Shown: positions 7,686 through 17,134 of the stretch, one piece after another
Position numbering within the stretch: the first letter of the stretch is position 1
Layout of the letters: each line of letters opens with the position of its first letter
Source: JANJUB01 sp031386985
GTDB lineage: Bacteria > Armatimonadota > Fimbriimonadia > Fimbriimonadales > Fimbriimonadaceae
Assembly (NCBI GenBank): GCA_031386985.1
Contig: JANNCV010000020.1
Location: 124,001 to 188,000, forward strand
Length of the DNA: 64,000 nt
Direction: 5' to 3'
Made by a program: the position numbers and the translations under genes
The notes under the pieces: model-generated
The model's input: the letters and a program-made list of their open reading frames with translations, nothing else
Told to the model about the DNA's origin: nothing
Databases searched by the model: none

Positions 7686-9875
7686 ATGAGAACTTTGCGT
7701 TTACTTTTCTCTGCAACCGCCTTTTTGAGCGCCTTTTTGCTGTTTCTGGTGCAACCCATGATGGCGAAAATTCTGTTGCCTCAGTTCGGCGGCGCCCCGG
7801 CGGTTTGGCTGGTGGCGATGGTGTTTTTTCAGGGGATGCTGGTGTTGGGCTACCTTTATGCACATAAGTTTGCCAGCCGAAGCCAGCGCCACTCGTGGGC
7901 TCATCTCCTGGTCATGCTAGTGGCCCTTTTTTCAATCGGGGGTAGCAAACTTTTTAACTCCATCCCGACTAATCCGCCCGCGCTTGGCGTTATGTTGATG
8001 CTGCTCTTGATGATTGGTCTGCCATTCTTGGCGGTTTCGGCCAATGCCCCGCTCTTGCAACGCTGGTATGCCACCACAAACGCCACCGACCGCAACAATC
8101 CCTATCAACTTTATGCCGCGAGCAATCTTGGGAGCTTTGCTTCACTGCTCGTCTATCCATTTGTTGTTGAGCCGAACTTGACGCTCCACGAGCAGCTCGG
8201 TGTATGGAAATGGGGGTTCGTAGGGCTGATGATCTCGCTTGCTTTTTGTGCCACCCAAATCCGAGGAAGCACGCCGCTGGGAGCCCCCACTTCCACCACC
8301 GTCACCCCAAGCGCCACTCGCTGGCGGTGGATCGTTCTTGCCGCGGTTCCCTCCGCCCTCCTCATGGGCGTTATCAACTTTCTGGCCCAGAACATCGCCC
8401 CGATTCCATTTTTGTGGATCGTTCCGATGTCGCTTTACCTGCTCACGTTCGTCGTTGCCTTTTCAGCCAAGCGGAAATTCGGGACGAAGTGGCTTGCTCG
8501 GGCAACTCCGATTCTGATCACTTCGTTGCTCCTTCCTCTCGTTTTGGAATCCACCGAGCCCCTGATCGCCATGGCGATTCTGCACCTCGTAACCGTATCC
8601 GTTCTGATGCTTTGCTGCCACATGACGCTCTCTGACGAAGCCCCCGAACCCACCAAACTGACGGAATTCTTCCTCTACATTTCCATCGGCGGGGTGGTCG
8701 GCGGAATATTCGTTGGATTTCTTGCCCCGCTCATTTTCACGAAATATGTTGAGTATCCGCTGGCGCTCGTAGCCGCCTGTTTCCTGTTGCCCCGCCCGGC
8801 GGGCCAAACGTTGAGTCGCAAAGATCTCTTGCTTCCTCTTGCGGCGGGTGTTTTGGTTTTGTTGGGGGCGACTTTTGGCCGCCTCGCCGGTTTAGAGGGG
8901 ACCGCCCTGATCGGTGTTTCTATCGCCGCCCCCGCGCTCCTCACCTTCTTTTGTTCGGACAAGGTTTATCGCTACGCAACGGCGGTTGTTCTCTTTTATG
9001 TGTGCGCCCAGTTTGCAAATGTTGGCGTTCCCGGTAGGGTTTTGCTTTCAAAGCGCAGCTTTTTCGGCGTACATCGTGTTGTTGAAAGCGATGACGGCGG
9101 CACCTTGCACCGATCCCTCATTCACGGAAACACAATTCACGGACGCGAAAACGCCGGTTCTGGTAAGCCGTTGACCTACTATTACCCGAGCGGCCCAATC
9201 GGCCAAATCTTCCTGGAATGGGCGAGTAAGAAGCCAAATGCCGAAATCGGCCTGGTCGGCCTGGGAGTCGGGTCGCTGGCTTATTACGGCTTGCCTGGTC
9301 AAAAAATGACCTATTATGAGATTGACCCCGCTGTCGTGAAAATAGCGCGCGATCCCGCCCTCTTTACGTTTTTGAAGAACTGCAAGTCCCCACTGAACAT
9401 CGTTGAGGGAGACGCCCGGCTTACACTGTCGCACGAAAATCGAAAGTTTGATTTGCTGGTGCTGGATGCCTTCACGTCTGATTCCGTGCCGCTGCACCTA
9501 CTCACCATCGAAGCGATGAAGCTCTACGTGGAACTGTTGAAGCCCGGTGGAATCATCGCGTTTCACATCAGCAATCGCTACTTAAGCTTAAAAGAAGTTC
9601 TCGCCGCCGCTGCCCAACAGAACGGTATGCGGGCTCTTCTCCGAGAGGACTCCGCGCCGGAAGAAACGCGATTAGACGATGTACAGCGAGCTGAGATCAA
9701 AGAAGGGAAAACTGACTCTCAATGGATGCTGATCTGTCGCTCGCTGGAAGATATTGTTCCCCTCAATCGCGATATTCGATGGAATCGAATGATCATAGAA
9801 CCAGGCGTGGCGCCTTGGCGTGATGACTTTTCGAACCTACTTGATGCCCTCCTCCGAAACAAAGATCCGTATTAG
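7686..9875 (+). CDS. Membrane-anchored spermidine synthase-like protein
   Basis: A 729-residue fusion. Residues 1-450 contain about a dozen hydrophobic helices and begin with the family hallmark LVQPMMAKILLPQFGG. The remainder is a class I methyltransferase fold of the polyamine-synthase superfamily: GLVGLGVGSLAYYG as the nucleotide motif, then YYEIDP, VEGDARL and LLVLDAFTSDSVP, the region holding the aminopropyltransferase Asp. These fused proteins are widespread in bacteria, and whether they make spermidine is unproven. Divergent from the S9 peptidase with 52 bases between the starts. Start ATG at 7686; no strong Shine-Dalgarno. Confidence 0.85.
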   Translation: MRTLRLLFSATAFLSAFLLFLVQPMMAKILLPQFGGAPAVWLVAMVFFQGMLVLGYLYAHKFASRSQRHSWAHLLVMLVALFSIGGSKLFNSIPTNPPALGVMLMLLLMIGLPFLAVSANAPLLQRWYATTNATDRNNPYQLYAASNLGSFASLLVYPFVVEPNLTLHEQLGVWKWGFVGLMISLAFCATQIRGSTPLGAPTSTTVTPSATRWRWIVLAAVPSALLMGVINFLAQNIAPIPFLWIVPMSLYLLTFVVAFSAKRKFGTKWLARATPILITSLLLPLVLESTEPLIAMAILHLVTVSVLMLCCHMTLSDEAPEPTKLTEFFLYISIGGVVGGIFVGFLAPLIFTKYVEYPLALVAACFLLPRPAGQTLSRKDLLLPLAAGVLVLLGATFGRLAGLEGTALIGVSIAAPALLTFFCSDKVYRYATAVVLFYVCAQFANVGVPGRVLLSKRSFFGVHRVVESDDGGTLHRSLIHGNTIHGRENAGSGKPLTYYYPSGPIGQIFLEWASKKPNAEIGLVGLGVGSLAYYGLPGQKMTYYEIDPAVVKIARDPALFTFLKNCKSPLNIVEGDARLTLSHENRKFDLLVLDAFTSDSVPLHLLTIEAMKLYVELLKPGGIIAFHISNRYLSLKEVLAAAAQQNGMRALLREDSAPEETRLDDVQRAEIKEGKTDSQWMLICRSLEDIVPLNRDIRWNRMIIEPGVAPWRDDFSNLLDALLRNKDPY

Positions 9876-9897
9876 GATCATTGAATATAGTAGCTCG

Positions 9898-10623
9898 TCA
9901 GGGTTGCTGAAGAGGTTTTCGCAGGGTAACCACGGAGTAACTTGTGAACATGGAAAGTTTTAGACGAGCAAGCAATTTTGCTTCCGCAAGATGGATTGCC
10001 TTTATCGCGGGATACTTCTCGTAATACCCTTCATGTCCGTAGAGGGCTTCGTATTGCTCAATCTCAAAGCCTGCGTCCTCCAATCGGCGGATCTGTTTCC
10101 GAGTTGGTCCAAGCGTCCATTGGTAGTAAGCGGGGAATTTAGAGAACTTACCCCCGCGCTTCCGGAACGGTGTTAGTTTTACAAGAATCTTTTCCGCGAG
10201 ATTTTCCGGAATCAAATGATTTGCAATAAACGGAAAGGCATAGAGCGTTGGAAAGAAGTGAATCGCAACTCCTCCCGGCCTAAGGAACCCTAAGACATTC
10301 TTATGGAATTGAGGTGCATACTTTATGTGCTCGGCCAGCATTTTTGAAAAGGCCAAGTCGTACCCTCCGGTGAAAGCTTCGCTTCCGGTGATGTCAAAGC
10401 AAGCCTTATGGTAATCCGCCGGTGCTTTCGCAAGCTCTTCCTCTGAAATATCAAGCAGGGTGTAATCCAGCAAGTGTTGCCTTACAACTTCCAGGGGGAC
10501 AACAGGATTAGCTCCGCCGCCGATATCCAATATGCGCTGCCCCGGCGAAGCTATGCATAAGTCTTGGATGCGGCTATCAAAGCGTGCCCAAGCATTTCCA
10601 GTGAGATGATGGATGACATCCAT
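9898..10623 (-). CDS. Class I SAM-dependent methyltransferase
   Basis: A 241-residue methyltransferase. Motif I is ILDIGGGANP (31-40), the acidic end of strand 2 follows (LLDISEEEL), and motif IV/post-motif regions are LAFSKMLAEH and LGFLRPGG. No membrane segment. It starts 5 bases behind the O-antigen ligase-like gene on the same strand, so it probably methylates a cell-surface glycan or one of its precursors; this is inferred from context. Substrate unknown. Confidence 0.85.
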   Translation of the reverse strand: MDVIHHLTGNAWARFDSRIQDLCIASPGQRILDIGGGANPVVPLEVVRQHLLDYTLLDISEEELAKAPADYHKACFDITGSEAFTGGYDLAFSKMLAEHIKYAPQFHKNVLGFLRPGGVAIHFFPTLYAFPFIANHLIPENLAEKILVKLTPFRKRGGKFSKFPAYYQWTLGPTRKQIRRLEDAGFEIEQYEALYGHEGYYEKYPAIKAIHLAEAKLLARLKLSMFTSYSVVTLRKPLQQP

Positions 10624-10628
10624 AGTTG

Positions 10629-12026
10629 TTATTGTGCGCCTTGGGCCAAACTTAATGGACTCGCTGGCTCTGGCACTGCGAACCGCACAACTTTTTGAAA
10701 AGCAAAAGCGGCGATGATATTAACCACCGTCATGTGTCCAATCGAAAACAGTGTATTTTCAGACATTCCGGTAATTGCAATCGCCAAGCCGCACAGCGCC
10801 GCGCCGGGGGGGAAGGCGTATTTGCTCCCGAAGTATTTGAGCTGGGGGAAAGTCAATGCGAACAAGACACCCGCCAAATAAGCTAACCCAATTAGGCCAT
10901 AGCTCACGAAAGAATAGCCATAAACATTGAGAAGGAGGCCCTCAAAAGTGTAAACGCTCCTCTGAATAACGTTCTGGTTATTCAAGGCGGAAGAGGCAAC
11001 GCTGGCACCTGTAAACGGGTATTTCTGGGCGAGATCAATCGCTTTCCGTAGCGATTCTTGGCGCGCATACCAGCCGTAGAGGCCGCGCTCGGACTCCTTC
11101 TTGACCACGCCTTCACCTTTGACAAAGACCTGATATCGCTTGATATCAAAGGCATAAACGGCGGTCACAAACCCAAACATTAACGCCCCCAAAGCAAAGA
11201 GTGAAATGAAAGCGACTCGATGCTTTTTCTGGGCGATCAACACGACGATAAAACCAAGCGCCATAACGACTGCGCTGACGATTCCGGTTCTAGAGTAAGT
11301 CGCAAAAAGCGTAACGACAAACGTAGCTCCGCAAAGCCATTCAAAAAAACCAAACCGACGATAATTACCCGCCGCCGCTAACAGGGCAAACCCCATGATG
11401 ATCATGATCGCCATGTTGTTTGCGTGGACAAACAGCCCGCGCGCTTGCCAAGGCTGCGACGGCCCTTCCATCCTGGCTTCGGCTTGCCGCTGCCGCACAA
11501 AATCATCAATTTGGCTCCTCAACCCCGCCAAATTCAACGCCTGAGTTAGGGCCACCACACAAGCGATAAACAGAGTCCAAAGCATCCACTGTACAACGAT
11601 GTAAGGTCGAAATCCGCGCCGAAGAGTCCCTTCCCTAACGATCAAAAAATAGAAGTATGGGTTAAAATTTGAGGATATCCAGGTCAGATAATTAATCAAC
11701 CCCGTATCCCGTTGCATAAAGAGATCGGCGTAAACTAGCGCCGCCCCATAAAGCCCGGCGAATCCCAAATGAAGGTAGTCCCAAAGGCTAATTTTGACTC
11801 GGTTTCGCCTACCGACTCGATCAATTAGGAGCCAAACGGCAACAAGTCGGATGGGAATATCTACGTATTTGGTGTAGTAGATTTCGCCTTGAAGAACGCG
11901 CTCAAAGATAAACGTAAATGCGAAGCAAAACCCGATCATGTGCGACAGCACAACGCCCCGAACTTCCGCAAATTTGTTCAAAGTTGCGAAGGGGTTCGAC
12001 ACATTCCATGTGGTGTTGCGAATCAC
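10629..12026 (-). CDS. O-antigen ligase/polymerase family membrane protein
   Basis: A 465-residue integral membrane protein with around ten to twelve hydrophobic helices. The Wzy_C-type central signature TLFATYSRTGIVSAVVM (about 245) precedes a large periplasmic loop, as in WaaL and Wzy proteins, which transfer or polymerise undecaprenyl-linked glycans. Start is GTG at 12024-12026 with GAGGAA 8-9 bases upstream as ribosome binding site. It follows pyrE by 32 bases and is followed by a methyltransferase, forming the glycan end of a long minus-strand run. Whether it is a ligase or polymerase cannot be told. Confidence 0.82.
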   Translation of the reverse strand: MIRNTTWNVSNPFATLNKFAEVRGVVLSHMIGFCFAFTFIFERVLQGEIYYTKYVDIPIRLVAVWLLIDRVGRRNRVKISLWDYLHLGFAGLYGAALVYADLFMQRDTGLINYLTWISSNFNPYFYFLIVREGTLRRGFRPYIVVQWMLWTLFIACVVALTQALNLAGLRSQIDDFVRQRQAEARMEGPSQPWQARGLFVHANNMAIMIIMGFALLAAAGNYRRFGFFEWLCGATFVVTLFATYSRTGIVSAVVMALGFIVVLIAQKKHRVAFISLFALGALMFGFVTAVYAFDIKRYQVFVKGEGVVKKESERGLYGWYARQESLRKAIDLAQKYPFTGASVASSALNNQNVIQRSVYTFEGLLLNVYGYSFVSYGLIGLAYLAGVLFALTFPQLKYFGSKYAFPPGAALCGLAIAITGMSENTLFSIGHMTVVNIIAAFAFQKVVRFAVPEPASPLSLAQGAQ

Positions 12027-12058
12027 TCGTTTGTTTTCCTCGTTTTATTATCGGACAC

Positions 12059-12631
12059 TTACTTGTCAATCCGTGTGCCAGGTTTTGTTACTGGTATCTC
12101 GCTTAACCATTTTGGCACTTCAACGGGATCATAGCTTACGGCCTCAACCCGGTGAGCCGACGCAAATGGCGCACCCCAGTCCACTGCTCTCTCCGAACGA
12201 TCTATCAAAACGCCAACCCCGGCCAAAACTCCACCCATGCTCGTGAGCAGTTCAATCACTTCGCGAATGGAACGCCCGGTGGTATAGACGTCATCAACCA
12301 CCAAAAATCGGGCCCCATTTTCGATGGAGCCACCGCGCCGCAACTTGCGTTGACCGTCTTCGCTTTCCACATAGAGCGAGGGCAAGCCCATTTGGCGAGC
12401 GACCTCGAAGGCAACAATGATGCCGCCAGTCGTCGGTCCGACTACTAAGTCTATGCCATCGGGAAAGGCGTTCGCGATTTTGGTGCAAAGGCGAGATAAC
12501 ACCGCCGGTCTCTCTAGAACGCGGAATTTCTCAAAGTACGTGTCGCTATGCCGTCCGCTGGTGAGTAGGAAGTGCCCATTCAGGATTGCGCCGGAATCCT
12601 CAAGTAGAGTCTGCAATTCAGTGTCAATCAT
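12059..12631 (-). CDS. pyrE: Orotate phosphoribosyltransferase
   Basis: A 190-residue enzyme of de novo pyrimidine synthesis that joins orotate to PRPP to give OMP. The PRPP-binding motif is LVVDDVYTTGRS (110-121) and the flexible catalytic loop region is ESEDGQRKLRRGG (89-101). The length fits bacterial PyrE. The start ATG overlaps the panD stop by 4 bases, so translation is probably coupled. Confidence 0.93.
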   Translation of the reverse strand: MIDTELQTLLEDSGAILNGHFLLTSGRHSDTYFEKFRVLERPAVLSRLCTKIANAFPDGIDLVVGPTTGGIIVAFEVARQMGLPSLYVESEDGQRKLRRGGSIENGARFLVVDDVYTTGRSIREVIELLTSMGGVLAGVGVLIDRSERAVDWGAPFASAHRVEAVSYDPVEVPKWLSEIPVTKPGTRIDK

Positions 12632-12990
12632 CCGACCACCGAGAACGGCGTCATATCTCGGACGATCTCGTTCTTGTCGTTCAACAAGAGAATGCGGGGC
12701 AAAACCGGTTCATCGGTGAGATCAAATGCGGCGACGATGATTCGATCACCTTTTGAAAAAAACTGGGCCGCCCCACCGTTCAAACCAATAACGCCACGAG
12801 GGCCACCGAACGCATAGGTTTGGATGCGGGCAGTATGATCCACTGCCCAAACGTGAACCAACTCGCCATCATGCAAGCCGATTTCTCTCATGAGATCAGA
12901 ATCAATCTCGATTGAGCCGACATACTCCTGGTTCGCATACGTTACGTGAGCGTGATGGAGTTTGGCTTTAAGTATCTGTGACAGGCGCAT
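12628..12990 (-). CDS. panD: Aspartate 1-decarboxylase
   Basis: A 120-residue pyruvoyl enzyme that makes beta-alanine for pantothenate and coenzyme A. The self-cleavage site is visible as Gly25-Ser26 in YVGSIEID; Ser26 becomes the pyruvoyl group. The Tyr-rich helper region near 58 and the ALNGAAAR-like segment (GLNGGAAQFF, 68-77) are in place. It overlaps the 3' end of the ccmF-like gene by 23 bases and pyrE by 4 bases. Confidence 0.95.
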   Translation of the reverse strand: MRLSQILKAKLHHAHVTYANQEYVGSIEIDSDLMREIGLHDGELVHVWAVDHTARIQTYAFGGPRGVIGLNGGAAQFFSKGDRIIVAAFDLTDEPVLPRILLLNDKNEIVRDMTPFSVVG

Positions 12991-15343
12991 CGGCTTCTTG
13001 AAGGTCGGAAGATTGGTTCGGATGTCGTCGCCGATTCCAAGCGGCCAATAATCCGCCGAAAAAGAGGATACCTACTCCCAGCCATACGAGGGAAGTAAGC
13101 GGCTTATAAATCACCTGAAGCGGAAAGACCGGCTTGACGTATTTGAGAGCGAGGCTGACCGACTTTGAGGCTACGTCCATCCCCGCGAGTTCGATCATGA
13201 ATTCATCGTCAAGCGTCGCCGCATCGCTCTTGGGTTGCTCCTTGCCCTGGAGCGTCCACTTAGGATTTACAACGGTCTTATGGCCATCCGCATCCGAAAT
13301 TTCAAGCTTGGCGGCAAAAGTCGTCCCGGTTACTCCGGCTTCACCCACGCGAACCGTCTCGATATACTTGATCTTATAAACTCGTTCGCTAAAGTCACCC
13401 CAAACGGGTCCTCTAACTTCCTTGGTCTCGCCGGGTTTGAGGCTGATCGGATCGCCCGCTTGATCTTCCATTGGGTGAAGTACAACGTACATATCGTGAG
13501 AAAGTCCCCTTTCAATTGATGGCCAAACCATCGGCTGGGGGGCCTCTTTCCCGAGAATGTAATAAAGACCAGGTCGGGCCGTGAAAGATTGGCCATCGCC
13601 TGAGAGCTTAAACGCAACCTTGTTGTCGCGATGGAAAAAGTCATATTCTTGATTTTCTATCAGCTCAACCGCTTGCTTTGGACCTAACGGCTTTGTCCCA
13701 ATTGCGGTTACGCCCGGTTGCACGAAATACTCCTGAGTGCGCTCAAATCCGCGCGAAACGATCAAGCCGGCCATCGCAACGGCCACGCCAAGATGCGCGA
13801 GGAATGCCCCGGTAGATGGCTTGGAACGTTTGAATAGCTCGGCCGCCCGCCAGAGATTGGCCACCGCCACAAACATGCACAGCGCGAATAACGTCATCAT
13901 CCAACCGAATAAGGGGAGTTGACCGAAACTCCAATCAATTTTTCCCGCCGGATCGGGCGAGACACCGATGACATCGCTCTTGAAAACAAACAGACAGATG
14001 CCGGTGATTCCGAACGTGATACTGACCACGTTGACAACTCGATTCATCAACTCGCGAAACGTCATTGCTCGCCAAGCTAGGAAAGGGACAATTCCCATGA
14101 GCAAAAGAATTGGCACCAAGAACCAGGCGAGCACGACGTGATAAAGGTGCTCCTCAACAACTTTCACGGTATGACCCCGGAGCGCCTGAATCATCGGAAC
14201 GCTCATGCCGATCGCCGTCGCTACCCCCATCAGCGATAGCATCACCATTCCCGCTGAGTAGCCTTGCTCGCGCGGGCTTGGTTTAGGTTTAGGCTCTCCT
14301 TTCGTGGTTGCAAGTCGCCAAAGCCATAGCGCGAGGAAACCCAAAACTGAGGTTCCCAAAAGCACCAACAATACTTTGTGCGCGTTATCCTCCATTTGAG
14401 CGAAACTGTGCACGCTTACGTCGGCCAAAAAACCAGCCCTTGTCAAAAATGTCCCGTAGACAAACAGGAGAAAGGGTAACCCCGCCAAAAGCAAATTGGT
14501 TAGCGCCCACTTTTTCTTGGTCACTTGAACGATGAGACCATGAACTAAAACAACCGTCATCACCCAAGGAACGAAGCTGACGTTTTCCACGGGGTCCCAC
14601 ATCCAGAATCCGCCCCAACCCAGCGTTTCGTAAGCCCAAAAACCGCCCATGCAGAGCCCAAGTCCTAAAATGCTGACGGAGATTATTGCCCAAGGCCGTG
14701 CACGCGGAACCCAATCCACATAGTCCTTTTTGGCAAGCGCGGCCACGGCAAATGCGAAAAGCACGATGAGGGAGCCAAAGCCAAGAAAAATCGTGGGGGG
14801 ATGGATCACAACCCAATAGTTGTTCAGCGAAGGGGCCAACCCGTTTCCATCGGGCGGAATATAGGCGATCTTTTCAAAGCGACTGACTATGAACGGCGAT
14901 TCGCAGGTTAGAATCCCCATAAGTGCAGCGAGGAAAATCGAAACTGTAGCGATAAAGCCGCGCCGATACTCGCCAACGCCACGCAATGCTAAGAGCGCAA
15001 AAATCGCTGAGCAAGTTGCCCAAAGTAAAAAACTCCCCTGCTGACCCGACCAAACGGCCGCAATCTTATAGGGGATCAGGTTAACCTTCTCAGAGTGGCT
15101 GAAAATGTATTCGTAGGCGAACTGGTCTGTCACGAAGAGCGTTGCCAGCGAAATGAAAGTGCCGAAGATTGAGATACAGCCGAGAGCGAAAAAGGGGACT
15201 TTGAGTTTCTTTCCAAAAATCTGCTGAAGAAAGGCTAAAACAAAGCAAACTACGCCAAAAAACACAAGCTTTGACGCGAATTGCTCACCGAGAAAGAGCG
15301 ACCAACCCGGCGTGATAGGAAGGTCTAGTTTGGAGTGTTCCAA
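12968..15343 (-). CDS. ccmF: Cytochrome c haem lyase subunit CcmF
   Basis: A 791-residue multi-pass membrane protein of cytochrome c maturation system I. The tryptophan-rich WWD haem-handling motif is at 242-260 (GWGGFWMWDPVENVSFVPW), and VVIHPPTIFLGFG (about 178-190) supplies one of the conserved His. The C-terminal third has the large periplasmic region and a final membrane helix (about 750-770). It begins at the base after the ccmE stop. CcmF takes haem from CcmE and attaches it to apocytochrome thiols. Confidence 0.93.
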   Translation of the reverse strand: MEHSKLDLPITPGWSLFLGEQFASKLVFFGVVCFVLAFLQQIFGKKLKVPFFALGCISIFGTFISLATLFVTDQFAYEYIFSHSEKVNLIPYKIAAVWSGQQGSFLLWATCSAIFALLALRGVGEYRRGFIATVSIFLAALMGILTCESPFIVSRFEKIAYIPPDGNGLAPSLNNYWVVIHPPTIFLGFGSLIVLFAFAVAALAKKDYVDWVPRARPWAIISVSILGLGLCMGGFWAYETLGWGGFWMWDPVENVSFVPWVMTVVLVHGLIVQVTKKKWALTNLLLAGLPFLLFVYGTFLTRAGFLADVSVHSFAQMEDNAHKVLLVLLGTSVLGFLALWLWRLATTKGEPKPKPSPREQGYSAGMVMLSLMGVATAIGMSVPMIQALRGHTVKVVEEHLYHVVLAWFLVPILLLMGIVPFLAWRAMTFRELMNRVVNVVSITFGITGICLFVFKSDVIGVSPDPAGKIDWSFGQLPLFGWMMTLFALCMFVAVANLWRAAELFKRSKPSTGAFLAHLGVAVAMAGLIVSRGFERTQEYFVQPGVTAIGTKPLGPKQAVELIENQEYDFFHRDNKVAFKLSGDGQSFTARPGLYYILGKEAPQPMVWPSIERGLSHDMYVVLHPMEDQAGDPISLKPGETKEVRGPVWGDFSERVYKIKYIETVRVGEAGVTGTTFAAKLEISDADGHKTVVNPKWTLQGKEQPKSDAATLDDEFMIELAGMDVASKSVSLALKYVKPVFPLQVIYKPLTSLVWLGVGILFFGGLLAAWNRRRHPNQSSDLQEADAPVTDT

Positions 15344-15721
15344 CTACCCACCTTTCTTTTCTGACTCGTACTTCGACGGGCACTTGACGAGCATTTTTTC
15401 CGACTTCATCTGGCCATCTTCAAATTTGCCAATCACAACCACCTTGGGCGTCGTCTGCAGGTTCGCCATGGGCGGGCCTGCGTAGCTTACTTTCAAGATT
15501 CCCGTTTCATCTTGAATAGAAAACTCCAGGGATCGGGCCACAAGATTCTGCTTAATCGAACCGGGAACAATCGCGCCGATAACGTGAACTCCGTTGCTTG
15601 TAAGCTTCGACGCCTCCGCAACTGTAGCGTAAGGTGAGGCGTTCATCACGAACACAACGGCCAGTCCAACAACGGATAGCAGGGCGACTCCTGCAGAAAC
15701 AAATGGGCCTTTGAGCAACAT
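15344..15721 (-). CDS. ccmE: Cytochrome c maturation haem chaperone CcmE, CxxxY variant
   Basis: A 125-residue periplasmic haem chaperone. One N-terminal anchor helix (about 7-28) is followed by the OB-fold. The usual haem-binding motif is His-x-x-x-Tyr (in E. coli HDENY); here the aligned residues are Cys114-Pro-Ser-Lys-Tyr118. The CxxxY form is known from archaea and some sulfate reducers, where it goes with a CcmH-lacking variant of system I. ccmF follows without a gap, supporting the identification. No ccmA, B, C, G or H gene is in the window. Confidence 0.9.
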   Translation of the reverse strand: MLLKGPFVSAGVALLSVVGLAVVFVMNASPYATVAEASKLTSNGVHVIGAIVPGSIKQNLVARSLEFSIQDETGILKVSYAGPPMANLQTTPKVVVIGKFEDGQMKSEKMLVKCPSKYESEKKGG

Positions 15722-15810
15722 CTTTATCTATTTTGTACGAATTTTCCAAAGAAAACCGCCGCAACGGGCTCAAAATGCTTCATAATTGCGTTTTGGTTAT
15801 CGGAACTCCT

Positions 15811-16359
15811 ATGCGCGCCTTAAGATATTTCTTCATTCTTGCCACTTTGAGTGGCATTGTTTATGCTTTCGCCCAAGCTGGCGATAAGCCCCAACCGGTT
15901 TCCAGATCAATGGCGACCCCGGCCCTCAAAGATGGTGACGACACGATTTACTTTGAAACGGCGCTAGGTAGCTTCAAAATTCTAAACGGCCGAGGCAAGA
16001 TTACATTTTCATTCAAAGGCACGGTTTTGGTTTCCGGGCTGGACGGCAAAGCCGCAGTTACGGGAAAAGTAAAGAAGGAATACGAGCACGATGGGCGCAC
16101 CGCCTATTTTGGCGAGGGAACTATTGAGCTTCTTGGAACGTGGCGTGGCCTGCAATGGTTCGGATCGAACATGAAGGGCGTCTTCACGGGCGAGGGCAAT
16201 ATTCGATTGTTTGGTGAATTCGATAAGAATCTTGACACCGGCTTCTACTGGTACAAATCTTTGCCCGCCAAAAATGTTTGGTACACGTCAGGCATTGAAG
16301 TCAAACTTCCTCCGCCCGATTATATGAAGACGGCGCCAACTCGCGGCGGCGGTGGCTAA
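15811..16359 (+). CDS. Secreted hypothetical protein (182 aa)
   Basis: I do not recognise a named family. The frame is open from 15733, but the ATG at 15811 begins a clear signal peptide (MRALRYFFILATLSGIVYAFAQA), so I use it. The mature part is beta-rich, with repeated Gly-Thr and aromatic positions (FSFKGTVLVSG, GEGTIELLGTW, GVFTGEGNIRLFGEF), like a small beta-helix or jelly-roll. The C-terminus is Gly-rich. The stop overlaps the GTG start of the next gene by 8 bases. Likely periplasmic or surface; function unknown. Confidence 0.7.
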   Translation: MRALRYFFILATLSGIVYAFAQAGDKPQPVSRSMATPALKDGDDTIYFETALGSFKILNGRGKITFSFKGTVLVSGLDGKAAVTGKVKKEYEHDGRTAYFGEGTIELLGTWRGLQWFGSNMKGVFTGEGNIRLFGEFDKNLDTGFYWYKSLPAKNVWYTSGIEVKLPPPDYMKTAPTRGGGG

Positions 16360-17134
16360 CTCTGCAACCACGCTTGAGCGAACTTTTATCCACGCCCCCG
16401 GGGTTGGGTTTCTCACGGAGCGAACCTTATGGGAGCAGGGCGCTCGAACTTGGGATGATTTCCTGCTTGACCCCCGCTCTTTCCGCACTGGATCAGCATC
16501 GCGGGACAGCGTTGTCCGCGAAATCGAACGGTCTCGAGATGCTCTCCTGAGCGGAGTTCATCAGCACTTCCAGTCAAAACTCCGGCAACGCCACGCATGG
16601 CGGGCCCTGGACGCCTTTAACGGAGCTACGGCTTATCTCGACATTGAAACCAACGGGACGGCGGAGCCCAACAACATCACGATGATCGGAATTGGGGACG
16701 ATTCCGGGTTCCAGTGCTATGTCAAAGGCGAAAACCTGGAGTCCTTTCGTGACGCTATCAGTCACTACTCCGTGATCGTCACATTTTTTGGAACGGGCTT
16801 TGATATTCCCGTTATCCATAAGCATTTCGCAAATCTCCCGCTAGATCAAATTCACGTCGACTTGTGCCCGTTGTTTCGAGGACTTGGCGTTAGGGGCGGG
16901 CTCAAGAAGATCGAAAAGCAATTTGGAATAGAGAGGAGTCCTGAAACCGATGGGCTGACCGGTTACGACGCTGTGCTTATGTGGCGGAAACATTTGCGCG
17001 GTGATTCCGGCGTACTTGAGCGCCTCATTTCCTATAACCGGGAAGATTGCATGAACATGATTCCGCTGGCCGAGCATGCACTAAAGATGATGCGCAGGCA
17101 CGTCAAAATGGATCAAAATGAACTAAGCGCCTGA
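16352..17134 (+). CDS. Ribonuclease H-like 3'-5' exonuclease domain protein (YprB type)
   Basis: A 260-residue protein with a DEDD exonuclease-type core: AYLDIETNG (Asp97 and Glu99), the second motif FFGTGFDIPVIHKHF (about 149-163) and the third, ISYNREDCMN (about 231-240). This arrangement is the YprB/RNase_H_2 family, often found alone or fused to helicase-like domains. Start is GTG at 16352, inside the end of the previous gene. Its 3' end overlaps the convergent PLP enzyme gene by 22 bases. A metal-dependent nuclease acting on DNA or RNA is probable; the substrate is unknown. Confidence 0.8.
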   Translation: MANSATTLERTFIHAPGVGFLTERTLWEQGARTWDDFLLDPRSFRTGSASRDSVVREIERSRDALLSGVHQHFQSKLRQRHAWRALDAFNGATAYLDIETNGTAEPNNITMIGIGDDSGFQCYVKGENLESFRDAISHYSVIVTFFGTGFDIPVIHKHFANLPLDQIHVDLCPLFRGLGVRGGLKKIEKQFGIERSPETDGLTGYDAVLMWRKHLRGDSGVLERLISYNREDCMNMIPLAEHALKMMRRHVKMDQNELSA

